Notes: a model not told the origin generated them from the letters alone. A stretch of 64,000 nucleotides of DNA from Roridomyces roridus (GCA_029378245.1 JARKIF010000068.1:1-64000), one strand, 5' to 3'; shown: positions 11,190 to 22,504, counted from the stretch's first letter. Translations and numbers: made by a program.

Positions 11190-12535
11190 ATGAATCAAAT
11201 GGCGAATTTCGCGCAATGTTCGGGGTGTCCGTTCATCTCGCCTCTCATACAGCTTGGGATTGAAATTATTAAGAATATTCAGGTGAGTTATTTTGTCTCG
11301 TCCTGGTCCCATTGATCATATTGCCTGGAATCTAGCAAATGAGAGACAACGTAGGCGCATTCGCCCAGTTGGCGAATGATACGTATGGGATGCTCAAGAC
11401 GATTGCGGATGTGGCGCGAGATAGACGGGGCATGTCGGTTGAGCTGGAGAGGGGCGTGTGGGCGTTTACTTGGTGTGTTTGCTCGGTCTTCCGCTTTTCA
11501 TTTTTTTTCTGAAATCCTGTCAGCGTGTTGAATAAAGTCCTGGGATTCGTCAGGGAAATACAATCCTCCGGGGTTCTGCACCGATTTTTCCAGGCTGCGG
11601 AGGATGCACGGAAGATTGGTGGATGGAGCAGGGAGATTCAGACTGCCAAAGATTCGTTCGAGGTGTGTCTTTTCTCGCTCTTCTGATATTCAAGCCGGAT
11701 TGAAGTTGGTTCCAGCTGGACATGCAAATGCGCACCCACGAGAACATCGTTCAACTCCTCAACGAGCGCAGGATTTCGAATTCGAATGCCCAACCGCCGG
11801 CGTATGGAGAGAGCGCGGACCCTGTCGTACCCGACGAGATCAATTCCATCGTTGAGACGGAGTTTGTGCGTCTGCTTGACGTCTTTGGCGTCGTCCGGGT
11901 CCTCCAGGAGGACGATAATCTTCCTTCTTCGCTCCGCATTGCGCGCGTGCTGAATCTAGATTCGGAAGAGGACGTTGCGGACGTGTGGAACCCAATAGCA
12001 CAATATCTTGCCACTGTGAGGGATCCCGAGAGGCGGACAAGGATTCTCAAGTACCTCGAGCGGGTGGTGTGTTTCAAGGCTCGAGTGTCCTCGATTGATG
12101 AAGGAAAATATCATGGCATCGTGGCCCGATGGTGCCTTGGGCATCAAGCTTGTGCAGGGTGAGTACATCGTTTGGTCAAAATTCTGTGGTTAATTGCTTG
12201 AGTCAGAGACGTTTTTTACTCTTCCGACCATCGGGTTCACCACATTTGTCGATCTACCCCGTCGCCTGAGCTGTGCGAGGCGCTCAGTTCCTCTGACGTG
12301 CCGTTTGATCCAGAGGATGAGTTGCCAGAGATCGTCTCTTGGATGTTGAAGGTTCGCGTTGCAACTATGCATATATGCTGACTGACGTGGTTTCCTGTAG
12401 AAGCTGGAGAGCCCAGGAGAAGCATGGCAAGGATTGTTGAGGAGATACGGAGTGCAGCACTATGAGGTCCAGGTGCTGCAGACACCGGATGGATGGGACT
12501 GGACCAAGGTGGACAAGTTTGGATTCGAGCTGTGA
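11190..12535 (+). CDS. Helical protein, possibly HeLo/MLKL-like N-terminal domain
   Basis: Six exons join cleanly: about 11190-11282, 11336-11472, 11524-11660, a long exon from about 11715 to 12160, then two short ones ending in TGA at 12535. The first 150 residues are almost entirely predicted amphipathic helices: NFAQCSGCPFISPLIQLGIEII, an IQQMRDNVGAFAQLANDTY stretch, MLKTIADVARDRRG, VLNKVLGFVREI, then a charged helix. This layout resembles the N-terminal four-helix domains of the MLKL/HeLo-like group that basidiomycetes attach to signalling and NLR-type proteins. That assignment is from pattern memory only. No kinase, NACHT or WD40 domain follows; the C-terminal half is unrecognised. An upstream ATG at 11052 in the same frame is an alternative start. 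Confidence 0.6.
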
Positions 12536-12961
12536 TTTTTTGTGAACAAGATAGTTTCTTACAAAGTTGAACTTGGACTTGACTTGGACCCCTGGATGCT
12601 TTTGATCGTTGCCGACCCCATCAGTGATGCCGGCTCGCGTATCCCGTGTGACTTGCTCTTTTGCCAACGACGCAACCTCGCGCGATGGTGCACCAACATG
12701 CGTGCTCTTCGCTGCCGCTGTCGTCAGCAGTGAGCTCCATCTGCCAGGCCACCCTGCCTTCTTCTGGGAGCCCTCGTATTGCGCTCAAAGCGTGCTCCAG
12801 CCTCCCTGATACCCGACCCGCGGCGCGCCCAAATTTCCAATACGCGAAGGGGACTGAGTCACATGGATCGTCGCCAGCCGTTGGTGCAGAGCGCCCGTCA
12901 TCAGAGTCTCTCCTTAAATTTTAATGCTGAAGCCTCGGTTCTCTCCCCCCATTGACCGACC
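12536..12961. promoter_or_regulatory. Upstream region of calpain copy 1
   Basis: No gene seen. The last 60 bases include a ttttaatgctgaagc core, a C/T-rich leader and then ATG. A related arrangement (ttttaatacttaagc, C/T-rich leader, ATG) precedes calpain copy 2 at about 15900-15943, so the core promoter seems to have been duplicated with the gene. Confidence 0.45.
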
Positions 12962-15572
12962 ATGCCTCACGACGCAAAACGCCGCATCCCGAACGACAAA
13001 CCACTAGCTCACGCCGGAGGGCAGACGTTCTACGCTCAGCGAGAAAGCCAGGCGGGCTTGCTGGTCACCGACGAGCTTGAAAAGGCCCTTACGGAGTGCA
13101 AGACGCTCGTAGCGCGTATCGCGAAGGATTGCAGGGCTCGGAATCGGCGCTTTCGGTACGTGCCCTCAGCCCTCCGCAGCATATCATCCATACTCATCCC
13201 ATCCAGCGACATTGAATTCGACATCGAGAACGACACGCAGCGTTGTCTCTTTGGCCTCACGCGCAGCGAGGACGTCAGTTACTCTCCTTCGGGGGTGGAG
13301 CGCGTCAGCAAGATTTTCAACAACAAGCATTCGTTCTTCGTCGATGGGGTCGACTCGAGTGATATCGTCCAGGGCCGGCTCGGTGACTGCTGGTTCCTCT
13401 CTGCGCTCTCCACCATGTCCACGTCCCAGGGGCTCGTTGAGAAGTATTGTGTTGCGCGGGACGAGGCTGTGGGTATCTATGGCTGGATATTCTTCCGCGA
13501 CGCTCGATGGGTGACGGTTATTATTGACGAGTGAGTGTGTTTTATTTGGTGGGAGTTGCACGTCTGACTCTGACTTGATTAGCCTGCTCTTCACCTCCAT
13601 CCCCAAGTTCGAGGAGCTGACCGAGGCCGAGAAGGCGCTGTACCATCGTGACAAGGACCTGTTCAACAAGTCAGCGCGAACGGGTGGGAAGAGTCTGTAC
13701 TTTGCGCGTTCGGAGACGGAGGGCGAGACGTGGGTTCCCCTGTTCGAGAAGGTGTGTCCGCGTTTCGCTTCCAAGTGACTGTTTATCGACAGCGGCGATA
13801 GGCATATGCAAAACTTCACGGCGACTATGCTTCGATTTCGGGGGGATATTCATGTGAGGCGATCGGTGCGTTACGCGTCTTCAAATAATATCTGCCATGC
13901 CTCACGATTTCCGCCAGAGGATCTCACTGGGGGTGTCTCCACCTTCATTCCCACCAAGGTTAGCTCGCACCAACGCATCTCAAATATCGTACTCACCGGT
14001 TTACCAGGACATCCTCGACCCCGACGTCTTCTGGCGCCAGGAACTCCTACGAGCAACCGAGGATCGACTCTTCGGATGCGCCTTTGACTCGCTCGACCCC
14101 GGCCGGCGTGGAAACTCGGACTCTGCATCCGACCTGCGCGTCAATGGGCTCATCGGTGGTCATGCGTATTCGGTCCTCCGCGCCGTCGAGTTTAACGGCA
14201 AGCGGTTTGTCGTGCTGCGGAATCCCTGGGGTGATTCTGAGTGGACAGGTCCGTGGAGCGATGGGTCGAGGGAGTGGACGGAGGAGTGGTTACCGGCTTT
14301 GAAGGTGCTCAAGCATGGGTTTGGAGATGATGGGGAGTTTGTTATGGAGTGTGAGCGGTCTTCGTTTTCTTCGTGGACGTTACTCAAGCCCGGAAGATGA
14401 GGATTTTTTGAACAATTGGGACTTGGTGGAGAAAACGCTTATTTTTGACGATTCGTGGGTCATGTCTTCACAGTGGCTCCAGGTTACGGCGCGTCAGCCC
14501 ACCGCTGCGTGGAGCTATGGTGACATCTCGTGTATGCCTCCCTCCTAATTTCTTTCCATTGACGCCGTCGACAGTCACAATTTCCCTCCCTGCGCCGACG
14601 AAGGCTGTGATCGTCCTCTCCAAGCTCGACGAGCGCTACTTTTCCGAAATGTCCGGCAACTCGTGCTGGATGTTTGACTTTGTCGTGTTCAAGAAGGGGA
14701 AGAAGGATATAGTTGCGGAGAGTGAGCCCGGGAGAATGTTTTTGAGGAGCGTGAATGCCGAGGTGGCCCTTGAGGCTGGGGAGTATGTCGTCCATGTGCG
14801 TGGCTGGCCTTCTCATCTTATTCGTTTCTTTTGCTGGTTCTGAGATCACACCAGGTAAGCTTGGATCGTGCGGTCAATCCCGAGATCGAGGAGATAGACC
14901 CCGAGAAGACTAGTATGCGCAAGTATTCGCGCGTGCGGACTGAGCGCGCAAAGAGCCAGGCTATCGCTTCGAGTATGTTTTTCTTTTCGCTTACTTCTTA
15001 TCTTGACGGTTGTCTTTTTATCTGGCGTAGATTTCGAGCCGAGAGCTGTGTTGGAAAATATGCCGATTCCGTTGGACGTTCTTGCTGGGCAGGATTTGAT
15101 GGAGTTGGAGGCGAAGGCGCTGGAGGTGGAGAAAGCTTTGGCGTTGGTCAATGGGGATGCCGAGGGTGAGTTCCAGGAGAAGGACGATGGTGAGAACGAG
15201 GAGGACGAGGATGAAGCCGAGCAGGAGAAGGAGAAGGAGGTCAAGGTGGGCAAGCAACATCGAAAGCGCGGATCCAAGCAGGCGCAGAAGAAGTCCGCCA
15301 GGAGTAAGATGGCAGCGCCGCCTCGGGAGGCTCAGGACGATAGCGATTGCGAGGAGACGAACGAGGAGGAGTCTTCCGAGGCGGACGACGAGGCTTCCAC
15401 TATGGATTCCTCGGAGGAGGGAGAGACGGAAGAGGATTTAGAGTACGGGAACGATACGGTCGTGCTCGGGCTTCGGGTGTATACGAACCGAGATGCGCCG
15501 GCGGTCGTGGGTGGACAGTTGAGGCACGAGATGAAGGCTAGCTTGGTGTCGTTGATGAATTTGGCGCTTTGA
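12962..15572 (+). CDS. Calpain-type cysteine protease, copy 1
   Basis: Multi-exon gene starting MPHDAKRRIPNDKPLAH. The catalytic domain has the Cys motif GRLGDCWFLSAL (about 13377-13410), the His motif GGHAYSVLRAV (about 14155) and the Asn motif RNPWGDSEW, so the Cys-His-Asn triad is complete. A calpain-type beta-sandwich follows (SSQWLQVTARQPTAAWSYGDIS onward), then a long acidic, lysine-rich linker (about 15160-15440). The C-terminal block is YGNDTVVLGLRVYTNRDAP. Calpains are intracellular processing proteases; non-animal ones usually lack EF hands, and none is seen. Compared with copy 2 it has one additional intron at 13959-14007. The tandem arrangement with copy 2 and near-identical cores indicate recent duplication. 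Confidence 0.88.
13959..14007 (+). other. Copy-specific intron in calpain copy 1
   Basis: The coding sequence ..FIPTK is followed by gttagctcgc and ends ttaccag before DILDPDVFW, 49 nt in phase 0. In copy 2 the same codons are contiguous (AAA GAC, about 16943-16948). Removing this stretch restores colinearity with copy 2. Confidence 0.85.
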
Positions 15573-15943
15573 ACGGAGTATTACTCGTAGATTTTTTGGG
15601 TAAATCATGAAATTACTCCCCATCCCCACATTCGGGCATGGTAGTTCGAAGGCGTCTGTGCAGTGCAATCCGTGACGTTGGCAATCGAGTTGGGACATAG
15701 TCCGGGACAAGTTACTTAGTAGCTGTACGATCAAAAGTCGCTTGCCTCCGACCGCCATCATCTCCCGTCTTCAAGCACCTCCCGGTCAATGCTCTGCAAC
15801 ATCGGCACAATGGGCATTCGGCCGTCTCCATGTCGTTGGCTTGTCTCCCGCTAACGTTGAGCGCTGAGCACCGAAACACCGCATCAAAGATCCCTCACAG
15901 CCTTTTAATACTTAAGCGCCGTCTTCCTCTCACCATTACCACC
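15573..15943. promoter_or_regulatory. Spacer and upstream region between calpain copies
   Basis: No gene. It contains the presumed 3' end of copy 1 and, in the last 60 bases, the promoter-like ttttaatacttaagc plus pyrimidine leader shared with copy 1. Confidence 0.4.
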
Positions 15944-18596
15944 ATGCCCGGCCGTCCTTCCACGACACCGCACTCTGGCCCAAAACGCCGTATCCCAAAC
16001 GACAAGCCGCTGGCTCACTCAGGGGGGCAGGTATTCTACGCACAACGGGAAAGCCAAGCGGGCTTGCTCGTCACCGATGAGCTCGAGAAGGCGCTGACGG
16101 AATGCAAGGCGCTTGTAGCGCGCATCGCAAAAGATTGCAGGGCTCGGAATCGACGCTTCAGGTGCGTGCCCTCTATGCTCCAGCGCATCGCGTACTCATC
16201 GGAACAAGGGACGTCGAATTCGACATCGAGAACGACAAGGAGCAGTGTCTCTTTGGGCTCACCCGCGGCGATCATGATTACACGCCTTCGGGGGTCGAGC
16301 GCGTCAGCAAGATATTTGACAACAAGCACTCGTTCTTCATCGACGGTGCCGACTCGAGCGACATCGTCCAAGGCCGGCTCGGTGACTGCTGGTTCCTCTC
16401 CGGGCTTTCCACCATGTCCACGTCCGAAGGGCTCATCGAGAAGTTCTGTGTCGCGCGGGACGAGGCTGTGGGTATCTACGGCTGGATATTCTTCCGCGAC
16501 GCTCGATGGGTGACGGTCATCATTGACGAGTGAGTGTGCTTTACTTGGTTCGAGCTCCACGTCTGACTTGAATAGCCTGCTCTTTACGTCCATCCCCAAA
16601 TTCGAAGAGCTGACTGAGCCTGAGAAGGCGCTGTACCACCGCGATAAGAACCTGTACAATAGCTCGGCCCGCACGGGCGGCAAGAGTCTGTACTTCGCGC
16701 GTTCGGAGACGGAGGGTGAGACCTGGGTTCCTCTGTTTGAAAAGGTGAGTGTGCGTCCGTCCAGTTGAGCGTCTATTGACGAACGATAGGCCTACGCGAA
16801 ACTCCACGGTGACTATGCTGCTATTTCGGGTGGATACTCATGTGAAGCAATCGGTACGTTGCGGGTCTTGAAATAACATCTATGCCTCACACTTGCCACC
16901 AGAGGATCTCACGGGCGGTGTCTCCACTTTCATTCCCACCAAAGACATTCTCGACCCCGACGTCTTCTGGCGCGAGGAACTGCTGCGCGCAACCGAAGAC
17001 CGTCTCTTCGGCTGCGCATTTGATTCGCTGGACCCCGGTCGGCGTGGAAACACGGAATCGGAATCAGAGCTTCGTGTCAACGGGCTCATCGGTGGTCATG
17101 CCTATTCTGTCCTCCGCGCCGTGGATTATAATGGCAAGCGGTTTGTCGTGCTACGGAATCCATGGGGTGATTCGGAATGGACGGGTCCGTGGAGCGATGG
17201 GTCGAGGGAGTGGACGGAGGAGTGGTTGCCGGCTTTGAAAGCGCTCAAGCATGGGTTCGGCGATGATGGGGAGTTCGTTATGGAGTGTGAGTACCCCTTC
17301 TTTTTTTCCAGGTTCGCTTTCTGAATCGGATGAAGACGAGGACTTTTTGAATAATTGGGACTTGGTGGAGAAGACGCTCATGTTTGACGATTCCTGGGTC
17401 ATGTCTTCGCAGTGGCTCCAAGTCACCGCACGTCAGCCCACCGCTGCATGGAGTTACGGCGACATCTCATGTCCGTCGTTCTTCTAATTCCCGCTACTTC
17501 TTCCATTGACGCTGTCGACAGTCACGATCTTCCTTCCCGCTGCAACCAAAGCCGTCATCGTCCTCTCCAAGCTCGACACACGCTATTTTTCCGACATCTC
17601 GGGCAACTCGTGCTGGACCTTCGATTTTGTGGTGTACCGAAAGGGAAGGAAGGAGGTTGTTGCGGTGAGTGGGCAAGGGAGGACGTTTTTGAGGAGTGTG
17701 AATGCCGAGGTGGAGCTCGAGGGTGGGGAGTATGTCGTTCATGTGCGTGACTTGCGTTCTCCGGTCTATTTTTTTCGTTCTTTGCTGACATGCGGGTAAT
17801 AACAGGTGAGGTTGGACCGTGCGGTCAACCCTGAAATCGACGATACACTGCCCGAGAAGACTGATACGCGCAAGTTTTCGCGTGTGCAGACTGAGCGCGC
17901 CAAGAGCCAGTCTATCGCTACGAGTATGTTTTCGAATTCGTCCTATAATCATTCGAGAGTTACTTAACCTTTGTGTGCGTAGATTTCAAGCCCAGAGCTG
18001 TGTTGGAGAATATCCCACTTCCACTGGACGTACTCGCTGGGCAGGATTTGATGGAGTTGGAGGGCAAGGCGATGCAAGCAGAGGGATTGGCGAATGGGGA
18101 TGTGGATGTGGAGGACGTCGCAGGGGGTGAAGCCGAGGATGAGGTCAAGGTGCGCAAGCAGCGTCGGATGCAGGGAAGGAAGGGCGTCGGCGTGAACGGG
18201 CGGGCGCAGAAGACATCTGCCAAGGGTATGACCGCGGCGCTCCGCAAGCCGCGGTCTGTCGTCGCTGAGGAGGAGGAGGCTGAGGACTATGGCGATGCAG
18301 GGGCAGTGGATTTGGATTTGGATGATATGCCGTCCGAGTTGGACGATGAGGATCTTGGGTTGGCTACGGTTTCGTCGGGGGAGGAGGATGAGCATGCTGC
18401 TCATGAGGATGGGGCTCAGGGAGAGCCGGCTGGCTATGGGAGGAAAGGCCCGCCGAAGCAGTCGGGGTACGGGAACGATACGGTCGTGCTTGGGCTGCGG
18501 GTGTATACGAACCGAGATGCGCCGGCGGTTGTGGGTGGGCAGTTGAGGCATGAGATGAAGGCGAGTTTGGCGTCGTTGATGAATTTGGCGCTTTAG
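15944..18596 (+). CDS. Calpain-type cysteine protease, copy 2
   Basis: Tandem paralogue of the gene at 12962, on the same strand with about 370 bp between them. It starts MPGRPSTTPHSGPKRRIPND, slightly longer at the N-terminus. The triad is present: QGRLGDCWFLSGL, GGHAYSVLRAVDY and RNPWGDSEW. The beta-sandwich segment is close to copy 1. The acidic linker (about 18060-18460) has the same composition but little positional similarity to that of copy 1. The final segment, from YGNDTVVLGLRV to ASLMNLAL, is nearly unchanged. Both copies share a 46-49 nt intron after the codons for EFVME with acceptor ..gaag. Function is presumed as for copy 1; no regulatory Ca-binding domain is visible. Confidence 0.88.
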
Positions 18597-18874
18597 ACAT
18601 CTATGTAACGATGGACTTTTTCTGTGTTAATATTCTGATTCAATATAAGTAGACGCTCTTCACAATGTATAATCTGGGTTCTATCACATAAATACTTGGA
18701 ACTATAAAAGATGTCGAGTGGGAATAGGTTATACTATAATTATATGTGTAAGGTAGAGAGGTGCGCATAACTTAGACGGAAAGAAATCGGAAATAATAGG
18801 TAGGAGCGTTCCCTGTGGGTGGTTGTCAGATATCGAAGGTCATCAGAAAGCTAGCGCCATACCTTACTGATAAT

Positions 18875-20008
18875 TTATAAACCCAGATTCCTTCCCTCCC
18901 CATATTCGATAGAGATATCAATCCCTCGACGCATGAATTCGCGTAACGGCAGTGCAAATCGATCATCCACAGGAGTGACGGCCGGCGCTCTGCGGACAAT
19001 GACCCGGAGCGACTTGAGAGTCGTCTGCCGTGTTGTGACAAACTCCAAGACCCGGTGAGGACGAGTTGGATACGGATCTGCCTCGTAGACGACGAGGTTT
19101 TGGAGGGCGGGGAGGAGATCGGGATGAAGGGTGAGTAATTCGAGGAACCTCAACGCGTCGAGAGGCAGTGAGATGTCGAGATCTATGAGTCCCGGGAGAT
19201 GTTGAAAGAAAGCGACGAGTTGGTCGGGCGTCGCGTGGCCCAGACTGATCTCGAGATGGAGGAGTGGCGGGCACGACCGAACCAAGAACCGTTCGACGTT
19301 CTGGATAGCCAAGCTCCCCTCAGGAAGACGGAGAGCTTGGAGGGCAGGCAATGTCATCTGCTGCAGAAAATGGTCGCGACTACTGAGCGGGTCTGGGTAC
19401 GCTTTTCCGAGGTGAAGAGCTCGCAGTTGCGAATGGGTGAGCGCCGTTGAGGTACGTTCGGAGAACGCCGAACGAATGTTGGTGAACTGGAGCAGGTTTG
19501 GGGCAGCACCTAAGATGCGACAGCATGTTTCGAAAGACACGCTGCTGCCATCCACGTCGTGGATCGTGAAGGACGTCAAGGCGTCGAACAGGCTTCTTCT
19601 ATGAGGGACATCCATGACCCAGAAAGATTCCACATTTTCCGCTCGGATGGACAGCGAAAAGGGGGGCATTCGATTGCTCCAGCGGCTAACCCAAATCTCG
19701 AAGAACTGGGAGAAGCTGCCTAGTGGGACGCCGGTGTCGCTGATGTCCTTCCAAAGACCACTTGTTTCCAATGAGATATCTCTCCACCCTCGGGAAACGC
19801 ACATGAGGGTCCAGAGTGCATCCCAGGTGTGAGCCTCCGAGAGGCAGTGCACGAAGATTTCGGAGGAGATCTCGACTGGTAGGCGCATCATCGGATCGAG
19901 GGCGGAGTTGAGCTGGCTGCGTGTGGCGCCAAGCTGCCGTTCGAGGATCCTGAGAGCCTCCTTCTGGCGTGCAAGGGACTGTAGAAGCTCTGGGACGGAG
20001 GGAGTCAT
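18875..20008 (-). CDS. F-box/LRR-like protein
   Basis: Single open frame on the minus strand; the family-consistent start is M at 20008 (MTPSVPELLQSLARQ). A short coiled-coil-like helix (KEALRILERQLGATRSQLNS) is followed by the F-box core LDPMMRLPVEISSEIFVHCL. The W..LMCVSRGWR segment, then LRR-like repeats with conserved LRALHLGKAYPD and LPALQALRLPEGS, and a C-terminal RRGIDISIEYGEG complete it. The frame stays open upstream to 20407, but family members start at the position chosen. It is presumed to act as an SCF ubiquitin-ligase receptor through Skp1. Substrates are unknown. It is intact and divergent from the cluster at 27-42 kb. Confidence 0.85.
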   Translation of the reverse strand: MTPSVPELLQSLARQKEALRILERQLGATRSQLNSALDPMMRLPVEISSEIFVHCLSEAHTWDALWTLMCVSRGWRDISLETSGLWKDISDTGVPLGSFSQFFEIWVSRWSNRMPPFSLSIRAENVESFWVMDVPHRRSLFDALTSFTIHDVDGSSVSFETCCRILGAAPNLLQFTNIRSAFSERTSTALTHSQLRALHLGKAYPDPLSSRDHFLQQMTLPALQALRLPEGSLAIQNVERFLVRSCPPLLHLEISLGHATPDQLVAFFQHLPGLIDLDISLPLDALRFLELLTLHPDLLPALQNLVVYEADPYPTRPHRVLEFVTTRQTTLKSLRVIVRRAPAVTPVDDRFALPLREFMRRGIDISIEYGEGRNLGL

Positions 20009-20530
20009 TGGAGGGGAGAGAGGAGCAGCTTGAAAGCCTTGACGTAGCGCCGCCTTTAAACTTGTGGGATGAAAGAGAGTCGATTCTCTCAGCTGTAGGC
20101 CGACCTTATTACTTAAGCCCAGTTTGGATGAAAGAGTCGTCCGCCGCATGTCCGTTCCCATTGTTCGTAAACCAGTGCAAAGTCTCATCTGCCTGCGATG
20201 TGAAGGATAAAGGGCGCTTCCAATGCGTCTAGGTTTGATCCATCGGTTGATATTTGGGTCACTGTGTCGGTCTTGTGGGCCGTCAAGTCTTCGGACATGG
20301 TCGTTCGGGACAAAGCGAGTTGCCATCAGATCAACAAAAGTCGCTTGCTTCTGACCATCATCTTCTTCTGCCCGCCTCCCGCCTCCGACTCTTTTGAAAA
20401 CTGCCAACCCACTCGCTAGGATCTCCTTGACTCCTATGGCGCAGCGTATTTTGTCGGTGGTCTGAGTTCATGCCAGCCTCCCATCTGCTCTCTTTCACTG
20501 GCACCCGACCACCACCCACCCACCGACCAC
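20009..20530. other. Upstream region between divergent genes
   Basis: No recognised gene. It holds the leader of the F-box gene (minus) and of the small hypothetical gene (plus). Confidence 0.35.
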
Positions 20531-20991
20531 ATGTCGTTCTTTACCAAGCTCTCTCTGCCTTCATCAAAAGGACTCCGACTGAAGGCTACGCTCGCTTACA
20601 TCCGCACCCTCCTTATCTGCCCGTTTGGCTCCCGTTCCCGCAAGACCGTCCTCGTCGCTGCCACCGACGTCGGGAAGCAGGCTGTGACTGGTACGTAGCT
20701 GTACCGGTTCTGTAGCCCATATATCTTCCGACTCTCCTTGCGAGCGTGCCCGAGAAAACTACCGAGATGGATGTGGTCAGCGGTGCGTCCTTTGCTGCTC
20801 AACTTAGTCGCGCCTCAAAAGTCAAGAAGAGATTGCCACTTTGCCCACGTCGACGCAAACTCAAATCAGCTCCCCAGAAAGCCGTTCCACTCCTCTCTCC
20901 TAGACGTAACCAACGTTCCGGAATCCCCCTGACACCTCTCGTGGGCGCGCCGCCGAGACGCATTCCGTGGTCCGAAGAAGGGAGGAGTTGA
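20531..20991 (+). CDS. Small hypothetical protein, structure uncertain
   Basis: An ATG at 20531 opens a basic reading frame of about 53 codons (MSFFTKLSLPSSKGLRLKATL through LVAATDVGKQAV) ending at a consensus donor GGTACGT at about 20690. Downstream, a second coding-like frame rich in Lys/Arg ends at 20991. No single acceptor joins the two in phase cleanly, so the exon model is unresolved. The 3' part overlaps the relic of the DHHC last exon, suggesting that a duplicated segment landed inside or beside this gene. No family was recognised. Confidence 0.35.
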
Positions 20992-21070
20992 CTAATGAGG
21001 AGGAGGAGGCCTATGTAGCATGTCAGATATTATTTATGATGTCGGTGAGTGGGTCTTGGATGGTGGAGAT
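20935..21070 (+). pseudogene. Relic of the last exon of the DHHC palmitoyltransferase gene
   Basis: Read on the plus strand, cgtgggcgcgccg at 20941 and gaagggaggagttgact near 20976 match the end of the DHHC gene (minus strand, about 7500-7580). The following gaggcctatgtagcatgtc and gatgtcggtgagtg match its 3' flank. The codons for RREGYEAHSG are partly deleted and the rest of the gene is absent. Its convergent position next to RTA1 copy C mirrors the intact pair at 6153-8870. Confidence 0.8.
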
Positions 21071-21172
21071 TACCTGGTCTGAATTCTATTCCGCCAGCAC
21101 CTGCAGCTTATAATAAATATTTGCAAGTAACTATGAGAATGGGAGTCTGAATAAATAAAGTGGAGTCCATCC

Positions 21173-22381
21173 TCAACTGTAGGCAGCCGGAGTTGAAACA
21201 CCACTATCCGTCTCAACAAACTTGTTGCCCTTGCCCTCCAACTCGCCATCGCTCATCTCACATTCACGCTGGACAAGGAAAAGTCCGGGATGCGCAAAAT
21301 TCATGGTCCAGATGGCGAGTGTGACCATGCCGCCGTCCAGGACGTTGAAGTAGACCTCGGTGTGGATTATCCGTCCCTCCCAACCGCCTGAGAGCTCGAT
21401 AATCCGGTAGATGGACCGGATGAACAGTGTCACGCAGGAGAAGACGAGTGCTGAGAGCATGATTTTGAGTTTTGGGGTGAGCACGCCGCGTCGGCTCGTT
21501 GCAGTGATTTGGCGCACAGGGTGGTCGTGCTGGTAGTGTAGGAAAAAATCGACGCCGAGGGCGGAGAACACTATTAGGACCACTACAATTGTTGTTAGAA
21601 CATGGGGGAAGGGGTCGGGTGTGGACGTACCGAGTTGGAATATGATCCCTCGGAGCATGACGTTTGCGCCCTACGCGAACCATGAGCATGAGCGGCCGAT
21701 GGTCAATATGACAACGCAACGTACCCGATTCGCACCGTCGAGCGTGTCGGCGATAGAGGCCATTGCGCCTCCCACGCCTTGTACGACGAGCGCGATGATG
21801 TCGCAGGGGAGGAAGACGATCGTGTCTAGTGAGGTGTTATTTTCATAGAGAACACAAAAGAGGATGTGGACCTACACCACTTGGGTGTTAGCCTCGAGTA
21901 GGAGGTCCCCAGTCTTTGGATTATGCGCGCTGAGATCATAAAGTTGGCTGCTAGCAAGGGCGTTGGGGCGATAATGATTGAAGAGATCCTGTCGTCGCCG
22001 TGAGTTCAATTTATTTCTGGTTGGGAGGCAAGGGGACGACGCACTGCATAAGGTAGGGCGTAGCGGCGATGGGATCAATAGAACTCCACAAACGTCCACT
22101 CCAGCCGATGACTTCGCCTAGGCCACAGAGCGCAGCTGTGGGGAGGAGCCACCAGAGTTTGAACCATATCGCTTGACCGATGTGGAGAACTTCATTTTCT
22201 GAGGTTAGACGCGTTGAGGAGAGGAAGAATGCCGAAGGACTCAACTGGTACTCATGCCAAAGAGCGCGACGAAGAGGATGGCGATCGCCTCTTGTGGAAC
22301 GTAGCCATACTGAGCATCCCTGCTCACCGGGAGCTGGGGTGGGGTCGTCGAGTTGGCGCGTGATTCTAGTGCAGGGAACAT
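21173..22381 (-). CDS. RTA1-like membrane protein, copy C (intact)
   Basis: Minus-strand paralogue with the same six-exon structure as the gene at 6153 and a start MFPALESRAN at 22381. It keeps YGYVP, GLGEVIGWSGR, PLLAANF, LPCDIIALVVQGVGG and RSIYRIIE with the final helix, ending GVSTPAAYS. Splice junctions fall at equivalent positions, and the exon 3 donor is GTAGGT rather than GTACGT. Its family role (lipid or drug-related export) is as for copy A. Similarity with copy A extends into both flanks, including the 3' tail of the DHHC gene, so this is a segmental inverted duplicate rather than an isolated gene copy. Confidence 0.9.
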
Positions 22382-22504
22382 GGGATGGATGTGCGTGGAC
22401 GACGAAATGATTTTTGGGCAGAGCACTGCCCAAATATATGGGAGCGGTTACATAATAATTATTCATAAAAGATTGGCATACTTGGATCCTACTTAGTCTC
22501 GTCG

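Noticed and set aside
10604..11263. 219-codon plus-strand open frame
   Set aside because: Low-complexity His/Pro-rich translation, overlaps the start of the better supported gene at 11190 in another frame, and begins in decayed RTA1 sequence.
17289..17313. 25-nt intron in calpain copy 2 after EFVME
   Set aside because: A 49-nt intron using the later acceptor ..gatgaag gives the same frame and matches a 46-nt intron in copy 1; the ultra-short version is unnecessary.
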